DNA from: Boothiomyces macroporosus
Lineage: Eukaryota > Chytridiomycota > Chytridiomycetes > Rhizophydiales > Terramycetaceae
Reading direction: 5' to 3'
Length of the DNA stretch: 64,000 nucleotides
NCBI GenBank assembly: GCA_027604185.1
Contig: JADGKB010000014.1
Span: 143,665-207,664, forward strand
Shown here: positions 1 to 10,101 of the stretch, piece by piece
How the letters are laid out: each line of letters begins with the position of its first letter
Numbering within the stretch: the stretch's first letter is position 1
Notes under the pieces: generated by a model
What the model was told of the DNA's origin: nothing
The model's input: the letters and a program-made list of their open reading frames with translations, nothing else
The model's database searches: none
Position numbers and translations under genes: made by a program

Positions 1-2
1 AT

Positions 3-653
3 TGTGCTCTCTTCACTGGAATTGAATTAATTCAGTGCTACCAGCCGTTATTCCCATTCCTATCGAAAACAAGAGTAAATTACTTGCGAATTTGTGCAGG
101 GGGAGCTTACCTACTTACCAATGGCAGTACTGTTTCGCTAACTTTAGATCGCGCTTTTAAAGACTTGTTGTACACAAGTTCTCAGCAAACAAATTTTTTT
201 GCTCTATGGTATAAATACGGAAGCCCTATATTTTCTGTTATGGAAACTGTTCTGAATAGTGGTTTCCTCTTGTTCATGTTCTTTGGGATTTACCGGGTAT
301 CAAAGAGTAAATCAAACCAACAGCAACTGGATTTCATTTCCGCAAAATATAATTCAGCCATAGTTCTACTGATTATCTATGTAATCTTTAGTATTTACTT
401 TGGAGGGGTGACTGCGTTTATTGCTGCGATAGATACAGACGATCTTTTTGCACACACATTTGTATTGAAATTGGATGTGCTACTGATACAGCCAATGACA
501 TTTATGATTTGCATATATTTGAAACTATATTATATACTATTGGAGATATTTGCAAAGAAAGAGGTACATAATGGACTCAAGATATCCAATGTGAATAAAT
601 CCAAACAGGGAACCAGTACTAAAGTCTTGCCGAACGGGCTGGTAACTTCTTAG
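3..653 (+). CDS. seven-pass membrane protein, family 1, copy A (5' partial)
   Basis: The last 209 codons of a multi-pass membrane protein; its start lies before the window. The frame opens at base 3 and gives GIELIQCYQPLFP, matching the end of TM3 and the next loop in the four downstream paralogues. A 21-nt intron (127-147) is inferred: it begins GTA, holds CTAAC and ends TAG, and its removal restores the family junction LTNG-N-RAFKDLL. Left in, it adds seven codons and no stop. Three hydrophobic segments follow (about 225-300, 355-435, 465-545), then a short polar tail. The function is unknown. Four related copies follow on the same strand, so this is a tandem family. Confidence 0.85.
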   Translation, partial: CALFTGIELIQCYQPLFPFLSKTRVNYLRICAGGAYLLTNGSTVSLTLDRAFKDLLYTSSQQTNFFALWYKYGSPIFSVMETVLNSGFLLFMFFGIYRVSKSKSNQQQLDFISAKYNSAIVLLIIYVIFSIYFGGVTAFIAAIDTDDLFAHTFVLKLDVLLIQPMTFMICIYLKLYYILLEIFAKKEVHNGLKISNVNKSKQGTSTKVLPNGLVTS

Positions 654-989
654 CTTGTATATTGGACAAGCAAATAAATAGTATATTGAGGAAGAAGGAT
701 ATTCTGCATTAGTTGATTTTGCTATTTCTCGTTTTGATTCAAAGATGATCGTACTCGCACAAGAGTCGACTCCCAACTTTTTGAATTTCTGCATCTTGAT
801 TTTCGCTGTAAAAAGAGATAGGAAAAGGTACGAGTTTAAATTGGCCAGCGACGCGCAATATATCTAGCATCAAATAGAGAGATTCAATATCAAATACCGG
901 CTTGATTTCACTATCAGTGATGAATCCCAGCCTTCAGATTAAATCAAAAACATTGTGCGTCGATAAGTGACGTTTTTTTTGACATTTTC
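654..989. other. intergenic spacer between copies A and B
   Basis: 336 bp of AT-rich sequence. No ORF with family similarity or motif support was found; it should hold the 3' end of copy A and the promoter of copy B. Confidence 0.5.
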
Positions 990-1882
990 ATGTTTGAAAT
1001 CAATGAAACTACAGACAGTATGCTAAACAACTTGGTTTACGAAATCTGTTCGTTGGGCATTTTGGGATACGTGCTGATAATTTGGGCAATAGTTAGTCTG
1101 AATGGAAATCGCAAATTCCTAAAGATTCACTATATTATGACTGCTGTGCCAATTATACACATAGTTATCAACATTTTAAACATTATTTTAGTGTCTATTC
1201 ATCATACCATAGTTATGTGGTTGATCAATTTTATGATCTGGATGTTCAATCTATTTGCACTGTTGTTAGGCAGCGAATTGATTCACTGTTTCCAATCGCT
1301 CTTCCCTTATTTATCTGATACCAGAATGTTTATGTTAAAGTGTTTGATTGTCGCTGTATTCCTACTATCCAATGGCTGTAATAATACTTGATATTAGTTC
1401 GCGCAGTAAAAGACTTGCTATATACCAGTGCCCAACAAGACAACTTTTTTGCCATATGGTACCGATATGGAAGCCCGGTATTTTCATTCACTCAGTTGTT
1501 TCTAAACACCAGCTATTTGGTCATCATGTTTTATGGTGTATACAAAGTATCACTGCAACGATCGAACCAATCCCAACAGCAGTTTATCAAATCAAAATTC
1601 ACAGAAGCCAATGTGTATTTGGTCATATATGCCCTATTTGTTGTCTATTTTGGATGCGTAACAGTACTCATTGCCCACATTGACACGAATGACCCATTTG
1701 TACACCTCTTTGTTCTCAAATTGAATGTAGTGCTTCTGCAGCCATTTACAATTTTGGGATTAGTATACTTGAAGCTCTATTATTTGTTGTTGGAAATCTT
1801 TGCAAAGCGAAAAGTAATCAGCAGCTCAAACTCTAAATCCATAGCAAATGCGACAAATGATACCGTGATATTAGCAAAATAA
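990..1882 (+). CDS. seven-pass membrane protein, family 1, copy B
   Basis: 290 residues over two exons. The ATG at 990 opens MFEINETTDSMLNNLVY, which aligns with copies C and D, so the start is well supported. Four hydrophobic segments lie before the intron and three after it, giving a GPCR-like seven-pass layout with a very short N-terminus. The intron (1378-1397, 20 nt) falls in phase 1 between LLSNG and RAVKDLLYTSAQQ. Conserved family positions are CYQPLFP or its variants before TM4, RAVKDLL after it, and KLYYLLLEIFAK at the end of TM7. No DRY or NPxxY motif is evident, so it cannot be assigned to a known GPCR class. The function is unknown; a receptor or channel-like role is a guess. Confidence 0.88.
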
Positions 1883-1991
1883 CCCAGCTTTCACCAATAA
1901 ATTTCTTTAAAATTTTCTTGGTATAGTCCAGCTTTGATACCAATTTGGCATTCCCGTCAATGTGGAGAGGCAAGTTTTTGAGTTGACGTCA

Positions 1992-2907
1992 ATGCAATTG
2001 ATTATCGACAGCAACACAGACAGTACCCTAAATACACTCATATACATCTTTTGTACACTGGGATTCTTCTTTTTACTTGCGGATATTTTGCTGGTAATTC
2101 GTTTGAACGGTACTCGAAATTTCCTAATGATCCATATCTACATAATATTACTCGCGTTGTTACTCATGCTTGTAAATATTCTCACAATAGCGCTAGTATT
2201 TATTCCAAGCACTACCCTTATGTGGATGATCAATTTGGTTATCTGGATATTCACACTCGCTTCATTTATGGTTTCATGCGAACTGATTAATTGCTACAAA
2301 CCGCTATTTCCATGGTTGACAGATACTAAAATGAAAGGACTAAAAATAATCATTGTAATCCTTTATTTGCTTACAAACTGGGGTAACTTGTATTAACAAA
2401 GAACGTGCAGTAAAAGATCTCTTATTTGTTAGCGCCGACCAACCTGGGATATATGCAACTTGGTACAAGTATGGAAATCCTGTGTTGGCAATCTTGGAAA
2501 TTGCCTTTAATATCAGCTATTTAGTAATGATGTTTGTAGGTATATTCCGCTTATCAAAACGTAAATCAAACCAGCGACAACTTGATTTCATTAAGCAGCG
2601 GTACACAAAAGCTACAATTTATCTGGCAATCTATGCGTGTCTAGTAATCTACTTTGGTGTACTGACTTTTGTAATTTCAAGACTAGACAACGATGATCCA
2701 TTCACACATCGATTTGTGCTCAAGCTGGATATATTGATGATCCAACCATTTGCTTTAATGACTTTTGTCTATACCAAGTTGTACTATTTGCTGCTAGAAA
2801 TATTCGCAAAGAAAGACTTGAGGCAAAGTGTAATCAAAGCAAATCAGAGTCAGATTGACAAGGCCAATATTCCAATAGATACCAAGGATACTCTACCAGC
2901 AACATAG
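1992..2907 (+). CDS. seven-pass membrane protein, family 1, copy C
   Basis: 298 residues over two exons. The start is set at ATG 1992 (MQLIIDSNTDSTLN) because it aligns with the N-termini of copies B and D; a GTG at 1962 in the same frame is not a credible eukaryotic start. The 19-nt intron (2383-2401) sits at the same phase-1 position as in copies A, B and E, and its removal gives LTNW-E-RAVKDLLFVSADQ. The seven hydrophobic segments are retained. The stop of C is only 48 bp from the ATG of copy D on the same strand, which leaves little room for a separate terminator and promoter. Confidence 0.88.
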
Positions 2908-2955
2908 TCGCTGTCCTTGTGCGAGTATTGCCTTCTAAGGGTGACGTATTTTCCT

Positions 2956-3915
2956 ATGATTTTCAATGTCGACTCCGCTGCGGATGCAACTATCAATATA
3001 TTGGTATACATATCTTGTCCCACAGGAATTCTTGTATATCTTTACAACATTTACACCATTATCGTTCTTAATGGTTCGCGCAGAATGCTAACCATGCACT
3101 ACTACACATTTACTGCAATTATTTTGCAGATTCTCACCAATATTTTAACTATTATCTTTGTATCTGTGCAAAGCTCAACTATCATGTGGATAATTAATCT
3201 GTGTATATGGATTTTTGCATTATTGGGGTTACTGGTGGGTATTGATATGATAAAATGCTATCAGCCGCTATTCCCATCTTTCACCAGCACAAGACTTGAT
3301 ATTACCAAAAGTGTTGTAATCCTAGTATATGTAATTACGAACGGATGTAGAGCAGTAAAGGATTTACTGTATACTAGCATCCAACAAGACAATATTTTTG
3401 CGATTTGGAACCGCTATGGAAATCCGATATTGGCTGTCACTGAAATAATTTTTAATATTGGTTATTTTGGGGTAATGGTTGTTGGGATTTACAAAATTTC
3501 CAAAAGAAAGTGCAACCAAAGACAACTGGAATTCATCAAGACTAGATATTATAAAGCGGTTACTTGTTTGGTAGTATACGCTCTGTTGGTTGTTTATTTG
3601 GCTGCTGTTACTGTATTTGTTGCCCAAATAGACTCTGAAGATCCATTTGTTCATCAGTTGGTGCTTAAATTGGATATCATTCTATTGCAACCAATGGCAC
3701 TATACATTATAGTGTATGTAAAGCTATTTTATCTTGTTTTAGAAATATTTGCAAGGAAGGATATTTGGATATCAAATTTAGAGCAGAACACTGTTCAGTG
3801 CGCATGTGAGCCACCTACAGTTCAGTGCGAATGTAAACCACCTACAGTTCAGTGCGAATGTGAGCCACCTACAGTTCAGCTAGCTCATACACACAATGAA
3901 AAATATATGCATTAG
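2956..3915 (+). CDS. seven-pass membrane protein, family 1, copy D (intron lost)
   Basis: 319 residues in a single open frame. The start at 2956 (MIFNVDSAADATINILVY) is chosen by alignment with copy B. This copy reads straight through the site where A, B, C and E carry an intron (VITNGCRAVKDLLYT), so the intron was cleanly lost here or never gained. The seven-pass pattern is the same as in the other copies. The C-terminal tail differs: it holds three and a third copies of a nine-residue repeat of the type TVQCECEPP (3790-3879), giving six cysteines in CxC pairs. Such a tail could bind metal or be palmitoylated, but this is a guess. Confidence 0.88.
   Translation: MIFNVDSAADATINILVYISCPTGILVYLYNIYTIIVLNGSRRMLTMHYYTFTAIILQILTNILTIIFVSVQSSTIMWIINLCIWIFALLGLLVGIDMIKCYQPLFPSFTSTRLDITKSVVILVYVITNGCRAVKDLLYTSIQQDNIFAIWNRYGNPILAVTEIIFNIGYFGVMVVGIYKISKRKCNQRQLEFIKTRYYKAVTCLVVYALLVVYLAAVTVFVAQIDSEDPFVHQLVLKLDIILLQPMALYIIVYVKLFYLVLEIFARKDIWISNLEQNTVQCACEPPTVQCECKPPTVQCECEPPTVQLAHTHNEKYMH
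3790..3879 (+). repeat. 27-bp coding tandem repeat in copy D tail
   Basis: Three full 27-bp units (3790-3816, 3817-3843, 3844-3870) and a partial fourth encode TVQCACEPP, TVQCECKPP and TVQCECEPP. The units differ by a few bases, so the expansion is not brand new. The other copies of the family lack it. Confidence 0.9.
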
Positions 3916-4104
3916 GCGTTGCTCAATCGTAATCTGATTGAACACGAGTTTGCAATATAATCAAATTGCAACTTGAGTGACTCCATTCCGGCTACCTGAT
4001 TTCGCTCCTGGAATGTGATATAATCCCAAGCTTTTTATACCATCATTAGAATAAAAGATTCATTGTTTGACTTACAATCAAGAAAAACAGTTTCCATTAT
4101 TGGA

Positions 4105-5041
4105 ATGAATGAAGTGTTAATAGACAATCTCGTATATATCGTATGTTCAATCGGAATTGCTATACTGGGCATAGATATACTGGCGGTTATATACCTAAAT
4201 GGCACGAGAAAGTTTCACATCGTCCATTACTTTTTCATCATAGTGGTATCGCTGATTATAGTGATTGATATATTTACAATCATTTTAGTTTCGATTGACA
4301 GCACTGTACTGATGTGGTTAATCAATCTGTGCGTTTGGGTGTTTACACTGTTTGCTCTATTGATTGGATGTGAATTGATGCAATGCTATCAACCACTGTT
4401 CCCCATTCTTTCAGATAGTCGAATGATGGCACTAAAGATAGCTGTTGCCGTTATATACACGTTGAGCAGTGGAAGTAAACAGTTTTAATTTAGGCAGGGC
4501 ATTCAAAGATTTGCTGTTTACTAGCTCCCAAGAAAACGGGTTTCTATCAGTCTGGTACAGATATGGCACCGGAGTCGCGGTGACATTTGAAATAGTCTAC
4601 AACATTGGGTATGTGATGGTGATGTTTGTTGGAATCTACAAAGTATCAAAAAAGAAATCCAACAAGAAACAGTTAGAATACATCAATGCAAAGTGCAAAT
4701 CTGCCTTTATATATTTATTGGTGTATGTAGTTGGAGTACTCTACTTTGGATGGGTTGCTTCGTATATTTCTGGGATTGATAATGACAACCATCAAAGCCA
4801 TCTGTACATATTAAAGCTGGATGTTATTCTGTTCCAGCCAATGGCTATACATGCGCTGGTATTCCTTAAGCTCTATTACATCTTGCTTGAAATGTTTGCC
4901 AAAAAAGATGTGCTCCGATGCACTCAAAGCAAGGATGCCAAGAAAAGAAATGTCCAAGATGATACCCAGTTGCTCAAAGGATCAAAGCGCCCAAGCGATG
5001 AGCATCGTATGGTTCCAGACCATGCAGGCACCACTAATTAG
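4105..5041 (+). CDS. seven-pass membrane protein, family 1, copy E
   Basis: 305 residues over two exons. The ATG at 4105 (MNEVLIDNLVYIVCSIG) aligns with the start of the other copies; the upstream TTG at 4063 is rejected. The 19-nt intron (4475-4493) is at the shared phase-1 site, and splicing gives LSSG-S-RAFKDLLFTSSQ. The final hydrophobic segment ends KLYYILLEMFAKKDV, followed by a basic tail of about 45 residues. The stop at 5039-5041 lies inside the start of the next ORF (ATG 5022) in another frame. Function unknown. Confidence 0.87.
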
Positions 5042-5588
5042 CAATCAAAATAAACAGCTTTTTGCGCGTGTGTTTCATGTCGAGGCTCAACACAAGCCCA
5101 TTGTTAAACCTCAAACGCAGGTCAAAATCTTAATGAAATTGAATCATCAGATAGTCTTGTATACCATTTTTGCACTTGTTTCTATTACCTCAATCAGATC
5201 AATCCTGTCAAACTTGCACAACCCTCCATTACTAACACTTGCAGTTATTAAGCTCTGTGTTTGCATTTTCGGCATCGCTTCGACACTCATCAACAAACTG
5301 GCCATCAGTTCGTTTGCAATCATATTTGGCCTTGTCGCTAATGCAGGAATAGTGTTGGGCATCACATTTTCAAAGAGCTTCTCTGACCAAGAGGCAGTAT
5401 ACTTTAGGAACAATGTTTCCGATGCTAGCTTTCAAGACTTTTTCACTATCGAGAGGGTAATCATTATAATCATATTGATGGGACAGGAGGTGTTTGGAAT
5501 CTTTCTCGTTTACTATATCCAATGGGTCGATCGTGGGTTAAAAATGCGAGGACAGCGTCGAAGCTCAATTCAAAAGTTGATTCAATAA
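5022..5588 (+). CDS. four-pass membrane protein of unknown function
   Basis: 188 residues if translation starts at ATG 5022; a second in-frame ATG at 5133 would give 151. Four hydrophobic segments are clear (around IVLYTIFALVSITSI, LTLAVIKLCVCIFGIA, FAIIFGLVANAGIVLGI and VIIIIILMGQEVFGIF), and the tail is basic. It does not resemble the seven-pass family upstream. With the first ATG it overlaps copy E by 20 bp on the same strand. It could also be a further exon of copy E through an unrecognised intron, although copy E already ends where its paralogues do. Not recognised. Confidence 0.6.
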   Translation: MQAPLISNQNKQLFARVFHVEAQHKPIVKPQTQVKILMKLNHQIVLYTIFALVSITSIRSILSNLHNPPLLTLAVIKLCVCIFGIASTLINKLAISSFAIIFGLVANAGIVLGITFSKSFSDQEAVYFRNNVSDASFQDFFTIERVIIIIILMGQEVFGIFLVYYIQWVDRGLKMRGQRRSSIQKLIQ

Positions 5589-5736
5589 AGCTATTTCATT
5601 TACCTGCTCTAATCAAGTGTACACTGACTATGAGCTGATTGAGCCAAAGAACTACCCACTCCTACCCGCAGCCTGCAGCTGGCATCCAGCTAGTTGTATC
5701 TCTGGCGCCCATACCTTCAGTTTCATTTTTTCGCGC

Positions 5737-7161
5737 ATGCATCAAAGAACAAACTCTCTACAGCCCACCTCGCCAGCTAGACAACACTTTCGTTCATTCT
5801 CATACAACTCCAATACAGAAGAACTGGATATATTGGATTTGATTCAATTGGAGTGTGACAAAAAAACAACGAATTTTAACCTTGCGAACAGGAATATGGT
5901 GCATTTACCACCGGAAATAAATAAGCTAGTAACGCTGGAAAGGTAGGTTTGGTTTCATGTAGGTAACCGGACTCTAAGGAAAGGTTAGGACTCAACAACA
6001 ACAGACTGTTATCTCTCCCCATCGAATTAAAAGCGCTTGTGAATCTGAGATATTTGAACCTGCGGTCAAACTCGCTTCGAGAATTCCCGTCAGTGGTACT
6101 TTAATATTTACATAGCTCGGGGATTTACAGTCATTGGAAGTGCTGGATATTTCCAAAAACAAAATCAAAAAGTTTCCCAATGAATTTGGAAATTTGCTTA
6201 ATTTAAAAGTATTGTCGATATCAAGGAATAGGATACAGATGCTGCCCAAGTATCTTGCGAATATGCCCCAACTCAATGTCTTCAAGATAGGTATTTGCAT
6301 TTGACAACAGATTTTAATCCATTGACTTGGCCGCCGTTAGAGTATCTACAACCCGAACAGGAAAAGGATCAAGAAATATGGATACGGAAGCTGCAAACTT
6401 ATCTATCACAGAATGGTAACGGATTACTAACGAGATCCGCCTCCATCCAACTACCCGTTAATACCTGCTGAATTATCTCCTTCAATCAAAGAAAAAGAAT
6501 GTACAGAAATAGTATATACCCTCCTGTCAAATATAAAACCGCAAGATGGGGTCATTGAATCATTTCTCAATGTGCTCTTTGCTTCAGTAGAAATATATAG
6601 AGTATCTAGGTAGTATTTACTTTACAAGATATATGACTAGGCTATCGTTGATATCAAATGCAAAGATAAATTTTGATATTGGTAAAATAGAATCAAGTAC
6701 AAAGAACCTCAATTCTCAAATAATCACAACTAGCAAACTCATTAAAGAAAACAACATTAATAACATTATACAGCTACTTAGATGCACTAGGATTGTAGTC
6801 TTGAGCGTTTCAGAACTGGATGGTTTCCAGAGTATCCTCCAAGATGGCTTACTAAAGTACAATATACTAACATAGCGACTGGAACAAAGTCAATCAGTCT
6901 CTGCGACAAGCAATTTCAAATCTACAAGATAAATCCAAATTCGAAAATCTGGTTTCTTTGCTAAACAAGTTGAAGGAACACGTAACTGGAACTGACCTGC
7001 TTCTGATACAGAAATGCTTGCACTATAGTGAAAAGAAAGATCTCAAGTGTTTGCCTAGTGTGTACAAGTTGTTGCGCAACTGCCAGGGGTATAACATTAG
7101 TAGTGAGGGAGTGAGTATATGTGCAGAGCTGGCCAGTGAAGCCAAAAAGCTGGCGAAATAA
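5737..7161 (+). CDS. SOG2-like leucine-rich-repeat protein
   Basis: 428 residues over seven exons. After a Ser/Thr-rich N-terminus come about four LRRs (NLANRNMVHLPPEI; LGLNNNRLLSLPIEL; YLNLRSNSLREFP; VLDISKNKIKKFPNEF) and then an alpha-helical region without repeats. This layout fits fungal SOG2, an LRR protein of the RAM/NDR-kinase polarity pathway; that identity is inference from layout and short motifs. Introns: 5943-5983 (41 nt, divisible into 20 + 21), 6096-6115, 6291-6310, 6416-6434, 6610-6628, 6857-6875. Each splice restores the LRR spacing or an open frame, and the total coding length is divisible by three. The stop TAA lies inside AATAAA (7157-7162), and the reverse-strand Pumilio gene ends only 32 bp away. 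Confidence 0.82.
5943..5983 (+). other. double intron (20 + 21 nt) in the SOG2-like gene
   Basis: The LRR frame requires removal of exactly 41 nt (LER joins LGLNNN). The stretch divides at 5962/5963 into a 20-nt piece starting GTA and ending TAG, and a 21-nt piece starting GTA, holding CTAAG and ending AAG. Both match the intron type seen elsewhere. It could equally be one 41-nt intron. Confidence 0.6.
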
Positions 7162-7162
7162 A
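7157..7162 (+). terminator. AATAAA overlapping the stop codon
   Basis: The TAA stop at 7159-7161 of the SOG2-like gene is part of AATAAA. Poly(A)-signal use is inferred. Confidence 0.45.
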
Positions 7163-7193
7163 AATGTAACCTATGGATATAAAAACACTTTAT

Positions 7194-9768
7194 TTAATCA
7201 ATCTGGTATTGAACGATATACTTTTCAACTTCTAATGTTAGCAAATATTACTTGAAATTAAATGTTTACCATAGGTGTACTTTTTTAATGATGGTAATTG
7301 GGGTTTAATCTTTGTTACCAAAATTAGTTTTTGGCTTTCATTAGCAACGTCCAATAACTTTTGTACAACATAATTGGCAAATTGGTCCTTCATCATAGTG
7401 TAAAGAGGGGTTGTTCCATCCTGCTTTGTATGAATGACTTCGTCAATTATCTCTTGGCGGTCCTGTGGAGATCCATATGATACACATTTTTCTACAACAT
7501 TCGAGGCGAATTTGTGTTTAGACATGTTTAGCACATGTCCTTTTACTTTGGAGATTACAAATTGTTTGTCTTTTGGTTTTCCTTTTTCTAGTATATGCTG
7601 AATTACATAGTTTCCGTATTGATCTTGAATTAAACTAATCGCATAGCGGTGCAGCTCTTCTAGTAGTGGTTCCTAAAGTAAGATTGCATATTACAGTTTC
7701 TTCATCACTACAATGTTCAAAAATTCTTTGGATGACTCTGCATCCATATGGATGAGTAGCCAAAGCATAAACTTGACCATGGAAAGCATCAATAATGAAT
7801 CGAATATGGTCTGGATCAACTCTTTCAACGGCCTTCTGGATTACATGGTTGCCATTTTGGTCCTTTACACATTTCAAGACATTTCCTTCCAATTCCTTAA
7901 TTAGCAAGGATTGTTGTTCTGGAGAAACGTATTCAAAAGCCTAAATTTAAATCCTGATTACTTTTTGAACTACACGGCAGCCATACATTTGAAGGGATAA
8001 ATTAAGAATGTTTCCTTCCATTTTAGAAGCGAGTTCCTCCTTTTGTTGAGCATTGCCATGTTCAAAGAATTTTTGAATTACATAGTTTCCAAATACATCA
8101 GTGGTAAGCTGAAGAGCGTGTGGCAAAATCTCTTCAAAAACCATTTGCTTTTCTTCATTTGTGGCAGTCTCAAGTTTCTGTTGAATGAATCTCGACCCGT
8201 GTTGATCGCCACTGAATTCAACCACACTGCCGGCAATATCCTGAAGTTATAGTAGAAATACCTTTAACTCATACTTTTTGTTTTTGTTGTTTCGGAAATC
8301 TTCCAATAGTGCTGATCTGCTACTTGGCGAACTATCTTGATTTGAAGTTGGGCTAGCATCCATACGATTTCTGGTAGGGCTGGTAGCACTGTTGTTTTGA
8401 TAACCGTCCCTTCTCGAATGAGATTCTTGTCTGGGTGGCTGTTGGTGAGAGCTGGTTTTTTCCCACTGGTTCACATTGGCATTATTGTTATTGTTTTGAG
8501 TCAGTCTTAGCTGCATTTGGATTTGTTGAATTTGTAAAGGTGACAAATTACCGGCAGCACTTAAGGCAGCCAATGCCTGCGCCATCGCTGGATCTAACAG
8601 AACATCGTTTGCTTTATCTTTATCAACTAAACCAGGAGGAGCGCCTCTGGCTGGAGAATTTGGATTAGAAAATCGTCCTTGAGCACTAGCTGGGCGATTG
8701 GGGAAAAAGTTGCTGTCGTGGTCAAAGAGTCGGTTTGGCCCTTTTCTATCACCAATATCTAATATTTAGCAAGCAATTACTGGATGTGTAACCTGGGCTA
8801 AATGCATCCCCGAAATTTGCCTTGGTGGCACTGGCTGGACCATCTGGAAAGTGACGAGAAATAGGAGTTCTAGAACGATTTGGAATTACCGGCTCATCCT
8901 GAAATTAACCAAAGTCTACCTTAACATCCATATTCTGCATTCCATAAATAATTTCTTGTGCAGTTGGGTCTCTCTTTGAAGGTGCAAATTGCAATCGGGT
9001 AGGTGGCGTGGAAGCTGCTCTTGGAATTGGTGCGGCAAAAACATTATCTTGCGAATCAAGCGCGGCATTCAATAGCGCAGTCATTCTCATTTCGTCTTCT
9101 TGGGTGTCGTAATGGTCAATGAAATTTTGGTTTGACGACTTTGGTCGCGACAGTACTGAGGATGCTCTTGGGTACTGCTCACTATCTAAATCTGTCAAGT
9201 TATGTCGAAGCGGTGAATTCATCATCTCTTGATTTGGTAATCCTCGTAGTGGTGAATTTGTTCCCCAACTAGGGTTCATTTTCGAGGCAGAGTTGACCGC
9301 GTTAGGGGCAAACAGTGTAGGAGACTTTATCAAATTGTTGTTTACCTGATCCTTTTCATATCCAGAAAAATTCTCTCCTTTCGAGTTCATTCCAGGGGGC
9401 GCCCACAGCTGCCAACTTTGAGCTGGCGAGTAATTTGGTGGTTGCATACGTGGCTGAAGTCTAGAATTTTGATGGTAATATTTGGCATAGTCTGGGTTGT
9501 TGCGTAAATCCTCTTCGTCAAAATCCTATAGTCATTCAAAAAATTACAGCAAAATTCTAAAACAGTTAAAAATCACTTACGTTATCCTGCATGATTAGTT
9601 GCGATGGCGGAGCACTGGATGAGCGATTTATATCCTGTCCAGTAGATGAGAAATCATCCCACGCACCTTTAGATTGAAGCATTGCTGCTAACTGGCGTTA
9701 CAACAGATTACCTGTCCTTTTGGTTGTTGGTTTTTGGCTTTTGGGGTGTAAAATTGCTGTTGATCCAT
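7194..9768 (-). CDS. Pumilio/PUF-family RNA-binding protein
   Basis: 790 residues over nine exons. The N-terminal half is low-complexity (Q, N, S, P rich). The C-terminal third carries the eight PUF repeats, with motifs such as [72 protein letters not shown] and [13 protein letters not shown], closing with [14 protein letters not shown] proteins bind 3'-UTR motifs and repress or localise mRNAs in the cytoplasm. Start at ATG 9766-9768 ([12 protein letters not shown]). Introns in transcript order: 9692-9711, 9526-9580 (55 nt), 8899-8919, 8759-8780, 8241-8261, 7941-7961, 7673-7694, 7232-7251. Several split repeats that read perfectly once joined. The stop TAA abuts AATAAA. Confidence 0.95.
9526..9580 (-). 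other. 55-nt intron or two minimal introns around a 9-nt micro-exon
   Basis: This is the longest intron in the window. It can be removed whole, joining MQDN to DFDEED. It can also be read as a 24-nt intron (GTAAGT..TTAAC..TTTTAG), a 9-nt exon encoding NFA, and a 22-nt intron (GTAATT..GAC..TATAG). Both readings keep the frame. Confidence 0.5.
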
Positions 9769-10101
9769 GATTCAATTGAGTTGCTACTGTACAATTGCTG
9801 ATGATACAAATTGCAAAGAAGAAAAAATCCACATCAACAATAACGCCACGAGTGCGATTGTTGCCTGGGCTTTGACATGGATGAAAAAGACCACCAAAGT
9901 AGTGATAATGGATATTCGTGAATCATGGAGACGATCGTCAGTCCGCTTCGTTCCCAAATATTCACCTGCAATGTTGGTGTTTGAATTCAAAGCGGAAAAA
10001 TCTGAAACCGAATAACCCTTCGCACACACCAAATAAAGATGTATTCAAATTGAACTACTTTTTTATTTTTTATAAAACGCGACTTGTAAATATCACGACC
10101 A
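9769..10101. other. divergent promoter region, Pumilio and LKB1-like genes
   Basis: 333 bp between two divergent ATGs. Two overlapping 82-codon ORFs lie here on opposite strands (9767-10015 plus, 9784-10032 minus). Neither shows recognisable motifs, so I treat the stretch as a shared 5' region. Confidence 0.45.

Noticed and set aside
9767..10032. Two overlapping 82-codon ORFs on opposite strands between Pumilio and the LKB1-like gene
   Set aside because: Neither has a recognisable motif, both fill a divergent promoter, and one overlaps the Pumilio start codon. They cannot both be real and neither is supported.
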